64,000 bases of DNA, taken from positions 1 to 64,000 of the forward strand of contig NZ_PGGO01000007.1 in NCBI RefSeq assembly GCF_003010955.1. Direction: 5' to 3'. Positions 45,877-56,791 of the stretch are shown one piece after another. How positions within the stretch are numbered: the first letter of the stretch is position 1; each line of letters starts with the position of its first letter. The translations under genes were made by a program, and so were the position numbers. The DNA comes from Phyllobacterium brassicacearum. GTDB lineage: Bacteria > Pseudomonadota > Alphaproteobacteria > Rhizobiales > Rhizobiaceae. The notes beneath the pieces are model-generated. The model did no database searches, was not told the origin of the DNA, and saw only the letters and a list, made by a program, of their open reading frames with translations.

Positions 45877-46872
45877 ATGGCACCGCGCAAGAGCGATGAT
45901 CAGCCCACGATAGCCGATGTAGCCGAGCTTGCAGGCGTTTCCCGGGCGATAGCGTCACGCGCGCTTTCGAGCGAGCCAAGACCCGTCTCTGCAGACAAAC
46001 GTGAACGCGTCCTGCAGGCTGCACACCAACTGGGCTACAAACCCAACCTTCTGGCGCGAAGCCTCACGACCAAGACAGTTAATCTGGTTGCTGTGGTCGT
46101 CAACCATATTCATGATCTATCCGATCTCGATCTTTTCGATCTCTTGATCAGCGAAATCCAGTCGATCGGCAAGCAGGTTATCTTCGTGCGCGTCGGATCT
46201 GCCGAGAGAATAGAAGAATTCCTGCGCAATGGCATCGCCTACCATGTCGATGCCGCCCTGGTGTTTTCCGATTTTGCCGACGCGGCAACAGTGCGCAAGA
46301 TGTTTCGCAACGACCGGGTATTGATGTTGAATGGCATGCGCGACGAAGGTGCTCCCGCGATCATTCCAGACGAACTGACCGGGATCGCGGCGGCAGTTGC
46401 CGACGCCGCAGGAAAGGACGTGCGAACAGCGATGCTTGTAACAGGACGATCGGCCTCGCCTGTCGAGCAAGCCCGGATCGGGCATTATAAATCAGAGATA
46501 CGGCGTCACGGGATCGAATTGGTGGCGGAGTTGCGAGGGGATTACTCCTATCAAAGCGGGCGAGCGCTCGCTGCATCTCCGGCATGGCAGAAGGCAGACG
46601 CGGTGTTTTGTACGTCAGACGCAATGGCAATGGGTGTGCTTGATGTTCACAGGGATGCGTTTTCTGAAAACAGGGCGAGAGAGTTTCGGCTCTACGGTTT
46701 CGACGATGTCACACTGGCGGAATATGAGGCCTACCCGATTTCCTCGATCGGCTATGACAAGACGGTCTATATCAAAGAAATTTTGGGGTTCCTTACGGCG
46801 CCAGACCGTTTCCAGTCAGGCGGCATATTGGTCCAAGTCCCGACGTATTTCGTCGCCCGGTCGAGTTCCTGA
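45877..46872 (+). CDS. LacI family transcriptional repressor
   Basis: 331 residues from ATG 45877, with GAAGGAC seven or so bases upstream; ATG 45874 and TTG 45862 are alternatives. The HTH is TIADVAELAGVSRAIASRALSSEPRPVSADKR with the hinge helix GYKPNLLARSL, followed by a periplasmic-binding-protein-like effector domain. It converges on the amino acid ABC transporter operon, whose promoter at the far end carries a LacI-type GAAACCGGTTTC palindrome. Repression of that operon, relieved by a substrate or its breakdown product, is the best guess. Confidence 0.85.
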   Translation: MAPRKSDDQPTIADVAELAGVSRAIASRALSSEPRPVSADKRERVLQAAHQLGYKPNLLARSLTTKTVNLVAVVVNHIHDLSDLDLFDLLISEIQSIGKQVIFVRVGSAERIEEFLRNGIAYHVDAALVFSDFADAATVRKMFRNDRVLMLNGMRDEGAPAIIPDELTGIAAAVADAAGKDVRTAMLVTGRSASPVEQARIGHYKSEIRRHGIELVAELRGDYSYQSGRALAASPAWQKADAVFCTSDAMAMGVLDVHRDAFSENRAREFRLYGFDDVTLAEYEAYPISSIGYDKTVYIKEILGFLTAPDRFQSGGILVQVPTYFVARSSS

Positions 46873-46873
46873 T

Positions 46874-46906
46874 AAAAGGCCGGGGGCCGCATGGCCCCGG
46901 CCTTTT
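46874..46906. terminator. Bidirectional rho-independent terminator
   Basis: AAAAGGCCGGGG / CCCCGGCCTTTT forms a perfect 12-base stem with A- and T-runs on both sides, located between convergent lacI-type and binding-protein genes. Confidence 0.93.
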
Positions 46907-46911
46907 CCATC

Positions 46912-47709
46912 TTACCAGAGAGGCGTAAGTGCCGGCGGATTGGACTTTTCGCCCCACCACTTCTTGTAGTTGGCCTCATAGGCGCCGGACTGGATGTAAT
47001 CTGAAACGAACATGTCGAGCCAGCGAACCAATTCCGGGTCCCCCTTGGCAACAGCAATGCCAATCGGATCATTCGAATAGAGCCCCGACAGGGTTACGAG
47101 ATTATCATTCTTGGTGGCGAGATAATCAAGGAGCGAGGAATCCTCGATAGCTGCATCTGCCCGTTTTTGTTGTAGCAACAACACGCCGTCGGGGGAAAAG
47201 GTATCGGTATACACCAGCTCGGCATCCGGCACGGTTTTCTTGATGAAGCTCTCTCCAGTTGTTCCACGACCGACAACGACTTTCTTGCCTGCAAGGTCCT
47301 TAAGATCTGCGATGCCGGCATCCTTTTGCACGATGACGCGCAAGCCAGCACGATTGTAGGGAATCGAGAAATCCACTGTCTTGGCGCGTTCGAGCGTCGC
47401 CGATGTGTTGGCGACCACGATGTCGAGCTGGCCGGACACGAGCATCGAGATGCGGGCATCACCGGACACATCGGTGAACTCTACCGGAACGCCGAGTTTC
47501 TGTGCCAGCTGTGTGGCGACATCCACATCGTAGCCGACAGGATTGTTCTTGTCGTCGCGGAACCCGATCGGTTCCCCGCCCAGTGATACACCGATACGCA
47601 CCGTGCCGCGATCGCGAATCTCTTCGATCTTTCCGGCATGGGCGCTGCTTGCGAATGTCATGGCAGCCGTCAGCGCAAGGGCGGCCAATTTGATCATCAT
47701 CGTTTTCAT
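46912..47709 (-). CDS. Polar amino acid ABC transporter substrate-binding protein
   Basis: 265 residues from ATG 47709 (AGGGGAAG upstream); a longer frame reaches into the asparaginase gene. A signal peptide (KLAALALTAAMTFASSAHA) directs it to the periplasm. The family 3 fold is visible: IRDRGTVRIGVSLGGEPIGF, NPVGYDVDVATQLAQKLGVPVEF and GKKVVVGRGTTGESF. It is the last gene of the leftward operon, an unusual place for the binding protein, after an Ntn-type asparaginase. The ligand could be an asparagine conjugate. Confidence 0.9.
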   Translation of the reverse strand: MKTMMIKLAALALTAAMTFASSAHAGKIEEIRDRGTVRIGVSLGGEPIGFRDDKNNPVGYDVDVATQLAQKLGVPVEFTDVSGDARISMLVSGQLDIVVANTSATLERAKTVDFSIPYNRAGLRVIVQKDAGIADLKDLAGKKVVVGRGTTGESFIKKTVPDAELVYTDTFSPDGVLLLQQKRADAAIEDSSLLDYLATKNDNLVTLSGLYSNDPIGIAVAKGDPELVRWLDMFVSDYIQSGAYEANYKKWWGEKSNPPALTPLW

Positions 47710-47719
47710 AAACTTCCCC

Positions 47720-48655
47720 TTATGTTGTGAGCAGTGGATCATACTTCCGGGCAATCCGCTTTTGCGGATTGGCCATTCCTGGTTCCCAGATCCAGTACTT
47801 GATGTCTTCAGGGCACTGGAAACTTGCAACCTCGTGATTGCCCGCGGCATCAATCGCGTGAATGACGACGCCGGCGAGAAACCCCGTTTTCAGCTCGGCA
47901 AGATCTTCGATGGCCATATCGACCGCCGCCCGAAGCGTATGGCCAAAGCGCACAGCGAGGACGATGCTTCGTGCCGTTCCGCAACGCATCGTCATTTCGC
48001 CGGTATGGGTGCAGGCGGCAGCGCCGTAGCGGCTGTCCGCATAAAAGCCGGCACCGGGAATGGGCGAATCGCCAAGCCTGCCGGGGTACTTCCACGCCCA
48101 GCCAGAAGTGGACGTAACAGCATGGATGCCACTGGCTGAATCCTGTGCGAGGAACACGGTTGTGTCGCGAACCCGTTCAGGATCCGTGATGGTCCGGCTC
48201 AATGGAGCTAGCGGAATATCGGGAAAAGCCGAAAGCTCGGCCGCCGACAGCTCTTTCTGTAGTCGCTTCCACCAGACCTTCCGGCTGTCTTCGTACAAGG
48301 TGTCATCGACCGAAAAACCGATCTCCGTGGCAAATCGGCGGGCGCCCTCGCCGGTCAGCATGACATGTGGCAGGCGCTGCATCACTTCGCGTGCGAGAGC
48401 GGCCACCGGCAGCGTATCCGGAACCGCGCCAACCGCGCCGACGTCGCGGGTCGTCCCATCCATGACACCAGCGTCGAACTCCATCTTGCCGAGCATGTTT
48501 GGCCAGCCGCCATAGCCGACACTTCGAACCTTGACCTCCCGCTCCACCTCACTGATGCCGGCGATCATGGCGTCAATGCCGTGGCTATTGTTCTTCAGCA
48601 GTTCGACCGTTTTGTCGAAGCCGGGCCAGGCTTCAGAATTTGCCAACAGGATCAT
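47720..48655 (-). CDS. Glycosylasparaginase-type Ntn hydrolase
   Basis: 311 residues of the isoaspartyl peptidase/N4-(beta-N-acetylglucosaminyl)-asparaginase family. SVGYGGWPNMLGKMEFDAGVMDG matches the aspartylglucosaminidase subgroup. The likely catalytic Thr, exposed by self-cleavage, is in RDTTVFLAQ, and the substrate loop is TSTSGWAWKYPGRLGDSPI. Such enzymes split GlcNAc-Asn, other Asn conjugates or beta-aspartyl peptides. It has no signal peptide, so it acts on material imported by the transporter genes on either side. Two bases separate it from the ATPase gene. Confidence 0.85.
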   Translation of the reverse strand: MILLANSEAWPGFDKTVELLKNNSHGIDAMIAGISEVEREVKVRSVGYGGWPNMLGKMEFDAGVMDGTTRDVGAVGAVPDTLPVAALAREVMQRLPHVMLTGEGARRFATEIGFSVDDTLYEDSRKVWWKRLQKELSAAELSAFPDIPLAPLSRTITDPERVRDTTVFLAQDSASGIHAVTSTSGWAWKYPGRLGDSPIPGAGFYADSRYGAAACTHTGEMTMRCGTARSIVLAVRFGHTLRAAVDMAIEDLAELKTGFLAGVVIHAIDAAGNHEVASFQCPEDIKYWIWEPGMANPQKRIARKYDPLLTT

Positions 48656-48657
48656 GA

Positions 48658-49392
48658 TCAGTCTTTGCGCATCTTGGAGAGGAACTGGGAAATACGCGGC
48701 CTTGCCATGCCGCCATCGGCTGCGAAGAATTCCTCCGTTGGCAAATCAACGACCAGTTGGCCCTTGTCGAGGAATACGATGCGCGAGGAAATCGTTCGCG
48801 CAAATTCAATCTCATGCGTGACGAAGACCATCGTCGTTCCATTCTTCGCCAGTTGTGCGAGAATATTAAGAACTTCCGCAGTCATCTCGGGATCAAGCGC
48901 GCTGGTGATTTCGTCGAGAAGCAGGTAGCGCGGGTTCATGGCGAGTGCCCGGCAGATCCCGACGCGCTGACGCTGTCCGCCCGAGAGTTGGGCTGGATAG
49001 GCGTCGGCTCGCGCGCCAAGCCCTACCGAGTCGAGCAGGGTTCGTGCTGCTGCCTCCGCCTCGGCGCGCGACCGCTTCAGGACCTGGATCGGCGCCAGCG
49101 TGATGTTCTGCACAGCGGTCATGTGCGGGTAGAGGTTGAATAGCTGGAAGACGGTGGCAGAACGCTTTCGTGCCTCGGCGAGGTCTTTCGGTCTTGAAAC
49201 ATCGAAGTCATCAATGGTGATGCTGCCGGCGTCAAGTTTTTCCAACCCGTTCATGCAGCGGATCAGCGTCGATTTTCCGGAGCCGCTTGAGCCCAGGATC
49301 GAAACCACCTCGCCGCTCTCGACATCGAGATCGATGCCGTCAAGCACGATGGCCGAACCGAAGGATTTGCGGACGCCTCGGGCGCGGATCAT
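48658..49392 (-). CDS. Polar amino acid ABC transporter ATP-binding protein
   Basis: 244 residues from ATG 49392, one base after the permease stop. Walker A GSSGSGKST, Q-loop VFQLFNLYPHMTA, signature LSGGQRQRVGICRAL, Walker B YLLLDEITSALDPE and switch VTHEIEFA place it with the GlnQ/HisP group. It powers the two permeases encoded upstream. Confidence 0.95.
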   Translation of the reverse strand: MIRARGVRKSFGSAIVLDGIDLDVESGEVVSILGSSGSGKSTLIRCMNGLEKLDAGSITIDDFDVSRPKDLAEARKRSATVFQLFNLYPHMTAVQNITLAPIQVLKRSRAEAEAAARTLLDSVGLGARADAYPAQLSGGQRQRVGICRALAMNPRYLLLDEITSALDPEMTAEVLNILAQLAKNGTTMVFVTHEIEFARTISSRIVFLDKGQLVVDLPTEEFFAADGGMARPRISQFLSKMRKD

Positions 49393-49393
49393 A

Positions 49394-50065
49394 TCAGAGA
49401 CCTTTCCATGCAGTGTGGGCGCGCAGCCGTTTTTCGAGCATTGCACCGCCAAGGGCGACGAGCTTGGCCGTCACGTAGTAGAGACCACCGACGATCGTCC
49501 AGACGATGAAGGGCTTGAGGGTTCGCAGGTTCAGGATGTTGCCGATCTTTGTCAGGTCGACTACGCCGATAACGGATATGAGCGACGTCACCTGCAGCTG
49601 GTTCACCAGAAGACCGGTCAAGGGCCCCACCGCAAAAGCCATTGCCTGGGGCGCAATGATGTGGTGCAGCACCTGCCAGCGCGACAGCCCGAACACGCGC
49701 GCCGATTCAATCTGGTCCCGGCCAATCGATTCGATGGCCGAAACGGCGATCACGTAGATGAACGCGGCCGTGTTGCCCGAGAGTGTGATCACCGCTGCTT
49801 CGACCGGTGTTACGTTGATTTTCAGAAGTGCCGGAAGGCCGAAGAAAACCAGGAAAAGCTGAACGAGAACTGGTGAGTTCTTGAGAAGCTCAGCAAGGAA
49901 GGCGATGAACGGAGTAAGCACCGGTACGCGATAGAAGCGGATCACCGCCCAGATCGTACCGATGACGAGGCCGATGAGACTTGTTGCGAGGAAGAGCGCA
50001 AGCGAAACGCCCAGACCCTGCGCTAACAGAACAAAATCATACGGCGTAAAACTGGTATATCGCAT
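49394..50065 (-). CDS. Polar amino acid ABC transporter permease (HisM/GlnP type)
   Basis: 223 residues with five or so membrane helices. The EAA loop is GRDQIESARVFGLSRWQVLHHIIAPQA (about 130-156), which contacts the ATPase. It overlaps the end of the first permease gene by one base and forms a heterodimer with it. Confidence 0.93.
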   Translation of the reverse strand: MRYTSFTPYDFVLLAQGLGVSLALFLATSLIGLVIGTIWAVIRFYRVPVLTPFIAFLAELLKNSPVLVQLFLVFFGLPALLKINVTPVEAAVITLSGNTAAFIYVIAVSAIESIGRDQIESARVFGLSRWQVLHHIIAPQAMAFAVGPLTGLLVNQLQVTSLISVIGVVDLTKIGNILNLRTLKPFIVWTIVGGLYYVTAKLVALGGAMLEKRLRAHTAWKGL

Positions 50066-50724
50066 CAGGCGACCTCCGGCATACGGTCGCGGTTAAGCCT
50101 CCGATGCAAGACACCGATCGCCAGCGATACCAGATACGTCAAGCTCGCATAGGCGATCAGCAGCACCGCATATACCTCGAACGGCCGGAACGTGTCCGAC
50201 GCCACGATCTTTGCCGACCCGGTCAGTTCATTCAGGGTGATTGTCGAGAGGATCGACGATGTCAGCACGAGGTTGATGAAGACCGAGCCAAGTGGCCGGA
50301 TAGATGTCCTGAGCGCGATTGGCATGACGATCTTGCGAAATATGACCGGCTTTGAAAGGCCACTCACCTCGGCTGCTTCGATGATACCCGTGTCGATCGC
50401 CAGAATCCCGGAACGGATGACATCCGAGCTGAAGGCGCCGCCTGCAATCGACAGGGCAATGACGCCGGTGGTAAATGCATCCACATAAATGCCAATTTCG
50501 GGAAGGCCGTAAAAGAAGAAGAAAAGCTGGACGATGAATGGAATGTTACGGAACAGGTCCACGTAGACGAAGGCTGCGCGCGAGAGCAGCGGCGAGGAGG
50601 ACGTTCTCAGCGCGGCAACGAGCAGTCCGATGATGAGGCTGCCAACAAGCGCGAGCGCGCAGGCCTCAGCCGTCAGCAAAGCCCCTTTCAGCAGAAAGGG
50701 CACATGCGGCGCTAGTATCGTCAC
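50065..50724 (-). CDS. Polar amino acid ABC transporter permease (HisQ type)
   Basis: First gene of the operon. The EAA loop is IDTGIIEAAEVSGLSKPVIFRKIVMPIA. The frame is open to a GTG at 50769, but that GTG overlaps the -10 box of the promoter (50768-50773), so it cannot be in the mRNA. The next good in-frame start is GTG 50724, giving 219 residues that begin MTILAPHVPFLLKGALLTAEAC, the usual distance to the first helix of this family. I see no strong Shine-Dalgarno for either start. Confidence 0.85.
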   Translation of the reverse strand: MTILAPHVPFLLKGALLTAEACALALVGSLIIGLLVAALRTSSSPLLSRAAFVYVDLFRNIPFIVQLFFFFYGLPEIGIYVDAFTTGVIALSIAGGAFSSDVIRSGILAIDTGIIEAAEVSGLSKPVIFRKIVMPIALRTSIRPLGSVFINLVLTSSILSTITLNELTGSAKIVASDTFRPFEVYAVLLIAYASLTYLVSLAIGVLHRRLNRDRMPEVA

Positions 50725-50743
50725 ATCAAACGGCAAGCGGGAA

Positions 50744-50779
50744 TCCAGCAATAGTGAAACCGGTTTCACTATTGCTGGA
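50744..50779. promoter_or_regulatory. 36-base perfect palindrome, probable LacI-type operator
   Basis: TCCAGCAATAGTGAAACC is followed at once by its exact reverse complement. The centre, GAAACCGGTTTC, has the typical LacI-family core with a central CG. It covers the -10 and start region of the ABC operon promoter. The lacI-type gene at 45877-46872 is the obvious candidate to bind it. Confidence 0.85.
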
Positions 50780-50796
50780 TGAGATTAGAGTGTCAA
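50768..50796 (-). promoter_or_regulatory. Sigma-70 promoter of the amino acid ABC/asparaginase operon
   Basis: On the minus strand a perfect TTGACA (50791-50796) and AATAGT (50768-50773) are separated by 17 bases. Transcription should start near 50761, inside the palindrome. Confidence 0.75.
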
Positions 50797-50855
50797 GACG
50801 ACCGCACCAACATCAACGGGGGAAATTACCCATCGTCAATAATGTCTTCGAGACT

Positions 50856-52061
50856 TCATACCCGTTCGAGCCCGATGGCAATTCCCTGCCCCACACCAAT
50901 GCACATGGTGGCAAGAGCCCGTCTTGCGCCGCGCACACCGAGTTCAAGCGCGGCAGTACCGGTAATTCGGGCGCCGCTCATGCCAAGCGGATGCCCCAGT
51001 GCGATGGCGCCGCCGTTGGGATTGACGAATTCGGCGTCTTCGGGAATGCCAAGCGCGCGTAAGGTCGCAAGGCCTTGAGACGCGAAGGCTTCGTTGAGTT
51101 CGACGATGCCGAAATCTTCAGGCGTGATGCCAAGACGTGCGCAAAGCTTTTGAGTTGCGGCAATAGGGCCGACTCCCATGACGCGCGGCGGAACACCCGC
51201 CGTTGCGCCGCCGAGAATGCGGGCGATGGGGGTCAGGTCGTGTTTCCTGGCAGCTGATTCGGACGCAATGATGAGTGCTGCGGCACCGTCATTCACACCC
51301 GATGCATTGCCCGCCGTAACGGAACCGCCTTTGCGGAAAGGTGTCGGCAGTTTGGCGAGTTGTTCGATGGTTGTCTCGGGTCGCGGATGCTCATCGCGAT
51401 CGACGATGATCGGATCACCCTTGCGCTGAGAAATACGAACCGGAGTGATTTCACGGGCCAGGCGTCCGTTTCCCATTGCAGCCCCGGCCTTCTGTTGAGA
51501 ACGCACGGCGAATGCATCCTGATCGGCACGCGATATATGGTAGTCCTCCGCGACATTCTCGCCGGTCTCCGGCATCGAGTCGACGCCATATTGCTCCTGC
51601 ATCAGCGGATTGACGAAGCGCCAGCCGATGGTCGTGTCATGGATTTCCGCGTGGCGGGAAAACGCACTTTCCGCCTTCGGCATCACGAGAGGTGCGCGCG
51701 ACATGGATTCGACGCCGCCGGCGATTGCGAGTTCGATTTCGCCAGCCTTGATTGCCCGGGCGGCGGTGATCACAGCATCCATGCCTGAGCCGCACAAGCG
51801 GTTCATTGTCGTGCCGGGTACCGTTTCCGGTAATCCTGCAAGCAGCAGCGCCATCCTTGCAACATTGCGGTTGTCTTCGCCGGCCTGGTTGGCACAGCCA
51901 TAGATAACTTCGTCTATCGCTTCCCAATCAACATTCCTGTTGCGGTCCACCAGTGCTCTGAGCGGGATAGCACCAAGATCATCAGCACGGACGGAAGACA
52001 ATGCTCCGCCAAAACGGCCGATTGGGGTACGGATATAGTCGCAAATATAGACTTCAGTCAT
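50856..52061 (-). CDS. pcaF: Beta-ketoadipyl-CoA thiolase
   Basis: 401 residues. It splits beta-ketoadipyl-CoA with CoA into succinyl-CoA and acetyl-CoA, the last step of the pathway. Thiolase motifs: Cys nucleophile in NRLCGSGMDAV (about residue 90), NEAFASQ, GHPLGMSGAR with the active His, and CIGVGQG with the second Cys. The start overlaps the pcaJ stop (TGATG). RTPIGRFGGALSSVRADDL near the start is characteristic of PcaF rather than acetoacetyl-CoA thiolases. Confidence 0.95.
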   Translation of the reverse strand: MTEVYICDYIRTPIGRFGGALSSVRADDLGAIPLRALVDRNRNVDWEAIDEVIYGCANQAGEDNRNVARMALLLAGLPETVPGTTMNRLCGSGMDAVITAARAIKAGEIELAIAGGVESMSRAPLVMPKAESAFSRHAEIHDTTIGWRFVNPLMQEQYGVDSMPETGENVAEDYHISRADQDAFAVRSQQKAGAAMGNGRLAREITPVRISQRKGDPIIVDRDEHPRPETTIEQLAKLPTPFRKGGSVTAGNASGVNDGAAALIIASESAARKHDLTPIARILGGATAGVPPRVMGVGPIAATQKLCARLGITPEDFGIVELNEAFASQGLATLRALGIPEDAEFVNPNGGAIALGHPLGMSGARITGTAALELGVRGARRALATMCIGVGQGIAIGLERV

Positions 52062-52834
52062 CAGGCAGCCTCATGCGCTTTCTTGGTGCGGGCGTTGATG
52101 TCGCGCAACACGGAGATTTCTCTTTCCGTCGGCACCGGCGTCTCCGTCAGATTGGGTGAAAAGCGAACCGGCCAGCCGCAATTCTCCTCGATTTGCGAGC
52201 GTGAGACTCCCTTGTGGATCGACCCCACGGACAGTTCCTTTGTTACAGGATCAGGCTCGAAAACGCACATGTCGGTGATGACGCGTGTCGGCCCCTTCGT
52301 CGTCATGCCCAGTCTTTTTCGGTGGTCACCGCCCTCACCGTGTCCCATCGACGTGATAAAGTCGAGATGATCGACGAAACCACGCTTGCTAAGTGCCATC
52401 GTGATATAGATCTGTCCGCAATTGCTGGCGATTTCCGGCGCCCCACCGCCGCCCGGCAGACGAACCTTCGGCTGGTCGTACTCTCCCACGACCGTGGTGT
52501 TCAGATTGGCAAAACGATCAATCTGCGCGCCCCCGAGAAATCCGGTGGTGATGCGTCCGCCCTGCAACCAGTAACGAAACATCTCGGGCACGGAAACGGT
52601 ACACAAGGCAGTGTCACAGAGTTCGCCGTCGCCAATCGAAAGCGGCAGGACATCCGGCTTGGTGCCAATCGTTCCGCTCTCGTAGATTAAGGTGATGTCC
52701 GGAGCATGGGTGAGCCGCGCGACGTTGCAAGCGGCTGAGGGTGCGCCTATGCCAACGAAGCATACGTCGTCACTGGTAAGGGCGCGGGCGGCCGCGATTG
52801 TCATCATTTCCGTGGGCGTGAATTCGCTCGACAT
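52061..52834 (-). CDS. pcaJ: 3-oxoadipate CoA-transferase subunit B
   Basis: 257 residues from ATG 52834, preceded by GGGAGAAG; the longer frame to 53059 overlaps pcaI and is not real. The active-site Glu is in LIYESGTIG, and the oxyanion loop is LPGGGGAPEIASN. With PcaI it moves CoA from succinyl-CoA to beta-ketoadipate. The gene lies 11 bases after pcaI. Confidence 0.94.
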   Translation of the reverse strand: MSSEFTPTEMMTIAAARALTSDDVCFVGIGAPSAACNVARLTHAPDITLIYESGTIGTKPDVLPLSIGDGELCDTALCTVSVPEMFRYWLQGGRITTGFLGGAQIDRFANLNTTVVGEYDQPKVRLPGGGGAPEIASNCGQIYITMALSKRGFVDHLDFITSMGHGEGGDHRKRLGMTTKGPTRVITDMCVFEPDPVTKELSVGSIHKGVSRSQIEENCGWPVRFSPNLTETPVPTEREISVLRDINARTKKAHEAA

Positions 52835-52845
52835 GGCGCTTCTCC

Positions 52846-53706
52846 CTATGCTGCGTTGGCTGCGCGTTTGGTGACATGGCGAGCGAAATCCGCTGGCGTA
52901 CCAGCGAGCACGTTTTCCTTGATCCATGCGGTAAAGCTGTCGCGGTCGCGGGCAACTTTGTCCCACGCGATATAGAACGCGTTCGAGCGCGGGTAATAGC
53001 CGTGAGCGTAGGACGGGAAAGCGCCACCCGGCACATGGACAACCGACGATATTGCCCATGTCGGCAGGATCACCGCATTGGGGGAAGGCGGATCGAGTTC
53101 GTCGACGATTTCTTCCACCGTTACGACAGAGCGTTTTGCCGCCAGAACAGCTTCCTTCTGAACACCTGCAATGCCCTCGATAAGAACGTTGCCCTTTCGA
53201 TCAGCACGCTGGGCGTGAATGATGGAAACGTCGGGGCGGATAGACGGCACCGCCGCCAGCACTTCGCCGGTGAACGGGCATGTGACGGATTTGATATTGG
53301 GGTTCACCTTCGCGAGATCCGCGCCGATGTACCCTCGAAGCGTTGCGAAAGGCAGGTTGGCAGCACCGGCTTCATAGGCATTCGCCATGGCGGCATGGGA
53401 GTGCTCCTCGATCTCAAGCGGCCTGGGCCACTGATTTTCGACTGCATCACGAAACCGGTGCAGTGAGCCTACGCCAGGATTGCCGCCCCAGGAAAATTTC
53501 ATGCCCCGTGCGGCGCCAACACCAATCAACTGGTCATAGATCAAGTCCGGCGTCATCCGGACAAGGAAGAGTTCCTTTCGGCCCTGGCGAATGATCTCAT
53601 GCCCCGCAGCATAGGGTATCAAATGGGTGAACCCTTCCATGGCGAGCGTATCGCCATCCCGGACATTCTCTTCAATCGCTTCGGAAAGCGTACAAATGCG
53701 TGCCAC
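52846..53706 (-). CDS. pcaI: 3-oxoadipate CoA-transferase subunit A
   Basis: 286 residues from GTG 53706, chosen because GGGAGAG stands just upstream and the length then fits the family; the frame extends to 53769 but the extra sequence is promoter. The CoA-transferase alpha features are GDTLAMEGFTHLIPYAAGHEIIRQG, MTPDLIYDQLIGVGAARGMKFSWGGNPGVG and DVSIIHAQRADRKGNV. It heads pcaIJF and is divergent from pcaR. Confidence 0.94.
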   Translation of the reverse strand: MARICTLSEAIEENVRDGDTLAMEGFTHLIPYAAGHEIIRQGRKELFLVRMTPDLIYDQLIGVGAARGMKFSWGGNPGVGSLHRFRDAVENQWPRPLEIEEHSHAAMANAYEAGAANLPFATLRGYIGADLAKVNPNIKSVTCPFTGEVLAAVPSIRPDVSIIHAQRADRKGNVLIEGIAGVQKEAVLAAKRSVVTVEEIVDELDPPSPNAVILPTWAISSVVHVPGGAFPSYAHGYYPRSNAFYIAWDKVARDRDSFTAWIKENVLAGTPADFARHVTKRAANAA

Positions 53707-53795
53707 GTCTCTCTCCCTGCTATTGGTAGCTTGGCTGTACGCGTAGTCCCGCGGGTATTCCGTGGTCAAATCATTTTGTGCGTTATTTGACTTTT

Positions 53796-53810
53796 GTTCG
53801 TATATCGCAC
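53796..53810. promoter_or_regulatory. Probable PcaR operator in the pcaI-pcaR divergent region
   Basis: GTTCGTATATCGCAC resembles the GTTCGATAATCGCAC site that I recall for Pseudomonas putida PcaR (12 of 15 bases the same). A second, inverted and weaker version occurs at about 53776-53792. The region separates pcaIJF from the IclR-type gene. Confidence 0.55.
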
Positions 53811-53838
53811 AACGTGTACGGAAATTGGGGATTTATCA

Positions 53839-54594
53839 ATGCGAGAAACGGACTTCATCAGCGGCTTTGCCAAGGGCCTGTCGGTCATCGAAGCGTTTGA
53901 TGCCGGCAATTCCCGCCTTTCCATCACGGACGTTTCACGGATTACGGGCCTCGAGCGTGCAACGGCTCGCCGTTGCCTTCTGACGCTGTCCGAACTCGGC
54001 TATGCCGATTATGACGGGAAGTTTTTCACGCTTTCCCCGCGCATACTCCGTCTCGGCCATTCGTATCTTTCATCGACACCCCTGCCCCGCCTGGTGCAGC
54101 CATTCCTCGATCAGCTTTCTGAAAAGACAGGTGAAAGTGCTTCGGCGTCGGTGCTTGATGGCAACGAGATCGTCTACATCGCCCGTGCGTCGCACAAGCG
54201 TGTCATGTCGATCAATCTCAACCCTGGCAGCCGCCTCCCGGCCTATTGTTCTTCCATGGGGCGGGTTCTGCTGGCTGCGATGCCTGAGGATGAAGCACAA
54301 CGCATTCTGGAGAACAGCAATCGGACGGCGAACACACTAACGACCAAAACGGCCATCGCAGATCTTCTGGATGAGTTGCAGCGCGTACGCGCACAGGGCT
54401 ACGCGGTTATCGATCAGGAGCTGGAGATTGGCCTGTGCTCGATCGCCATTCCAGTCCGCAACATGCGCGGCACGACAGTCGCCGCCATCAATGTCGGCAC
54501 GCAGGCCGTGCGGGTGACGATCGATGAGATGATCGAACGCTATCTTCCAATAATGCAGTCGACGCGCGACACGATCACCAGCCTTCTGGTTTAG
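53839..54594 (+). CDS. pcaR: IclR-family regulator of beta-ketoadipate genes
   Basis: 251 residues from ATG 53839. The winged helix is at residues 8-75 (FISGFAKGLSVIEAFDAGNSRLSITDVSRITGLERATARR), then an IclR effector domain with the PcaR/PcaU features LNPGSRLPAYCSSMGRVLLAA and GYAVIDQELEIGLCSIAIPVRN. Beta-ketoadipate is the usual effector. It is divergent from pcaIJF, its likely target. Confidence 0.92.
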   Translation: MRETDFISGFAKGLSVIEAFDAGNSRLSITDVSRITGLERATARRCLLTLSELGYADYDGKFFTLSPRILRLGHSYLSSTPLPRLVQPFLDQLSEKTGESASASVLDGNEIVYIARASHKRVMSINLNPGSRLPAYCSSMGRVLLAAMPEDEAQRILENSNRTANTLTTKTAIADLLDELQRVRAQGYAVIDQELEIGLCSIAIPVRNMRGTTVAAINVGTQAVRVTIDEMIERYLPIMQSTRDTITSLLV

Positions 54595-54603
54595 ATCCCG
54601 GCA

Positions 54604-56779
<2,176 letters not shown>

Positions 56780-56791
56780 AGAAGGTTGGTA

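Noticed and set aside
50725-50769. GTG at 50769 as the start of the HisQ-type permease
   Set aside because: It overlaps the promoter's -10 hexamer and would not be transcribed.
52835-53059. 75-residue N-terminal extension of PcaJ
   Set aside because: It overlaps pcaI out of frame; ATG 52834 has a strong binding site and gives normal length.
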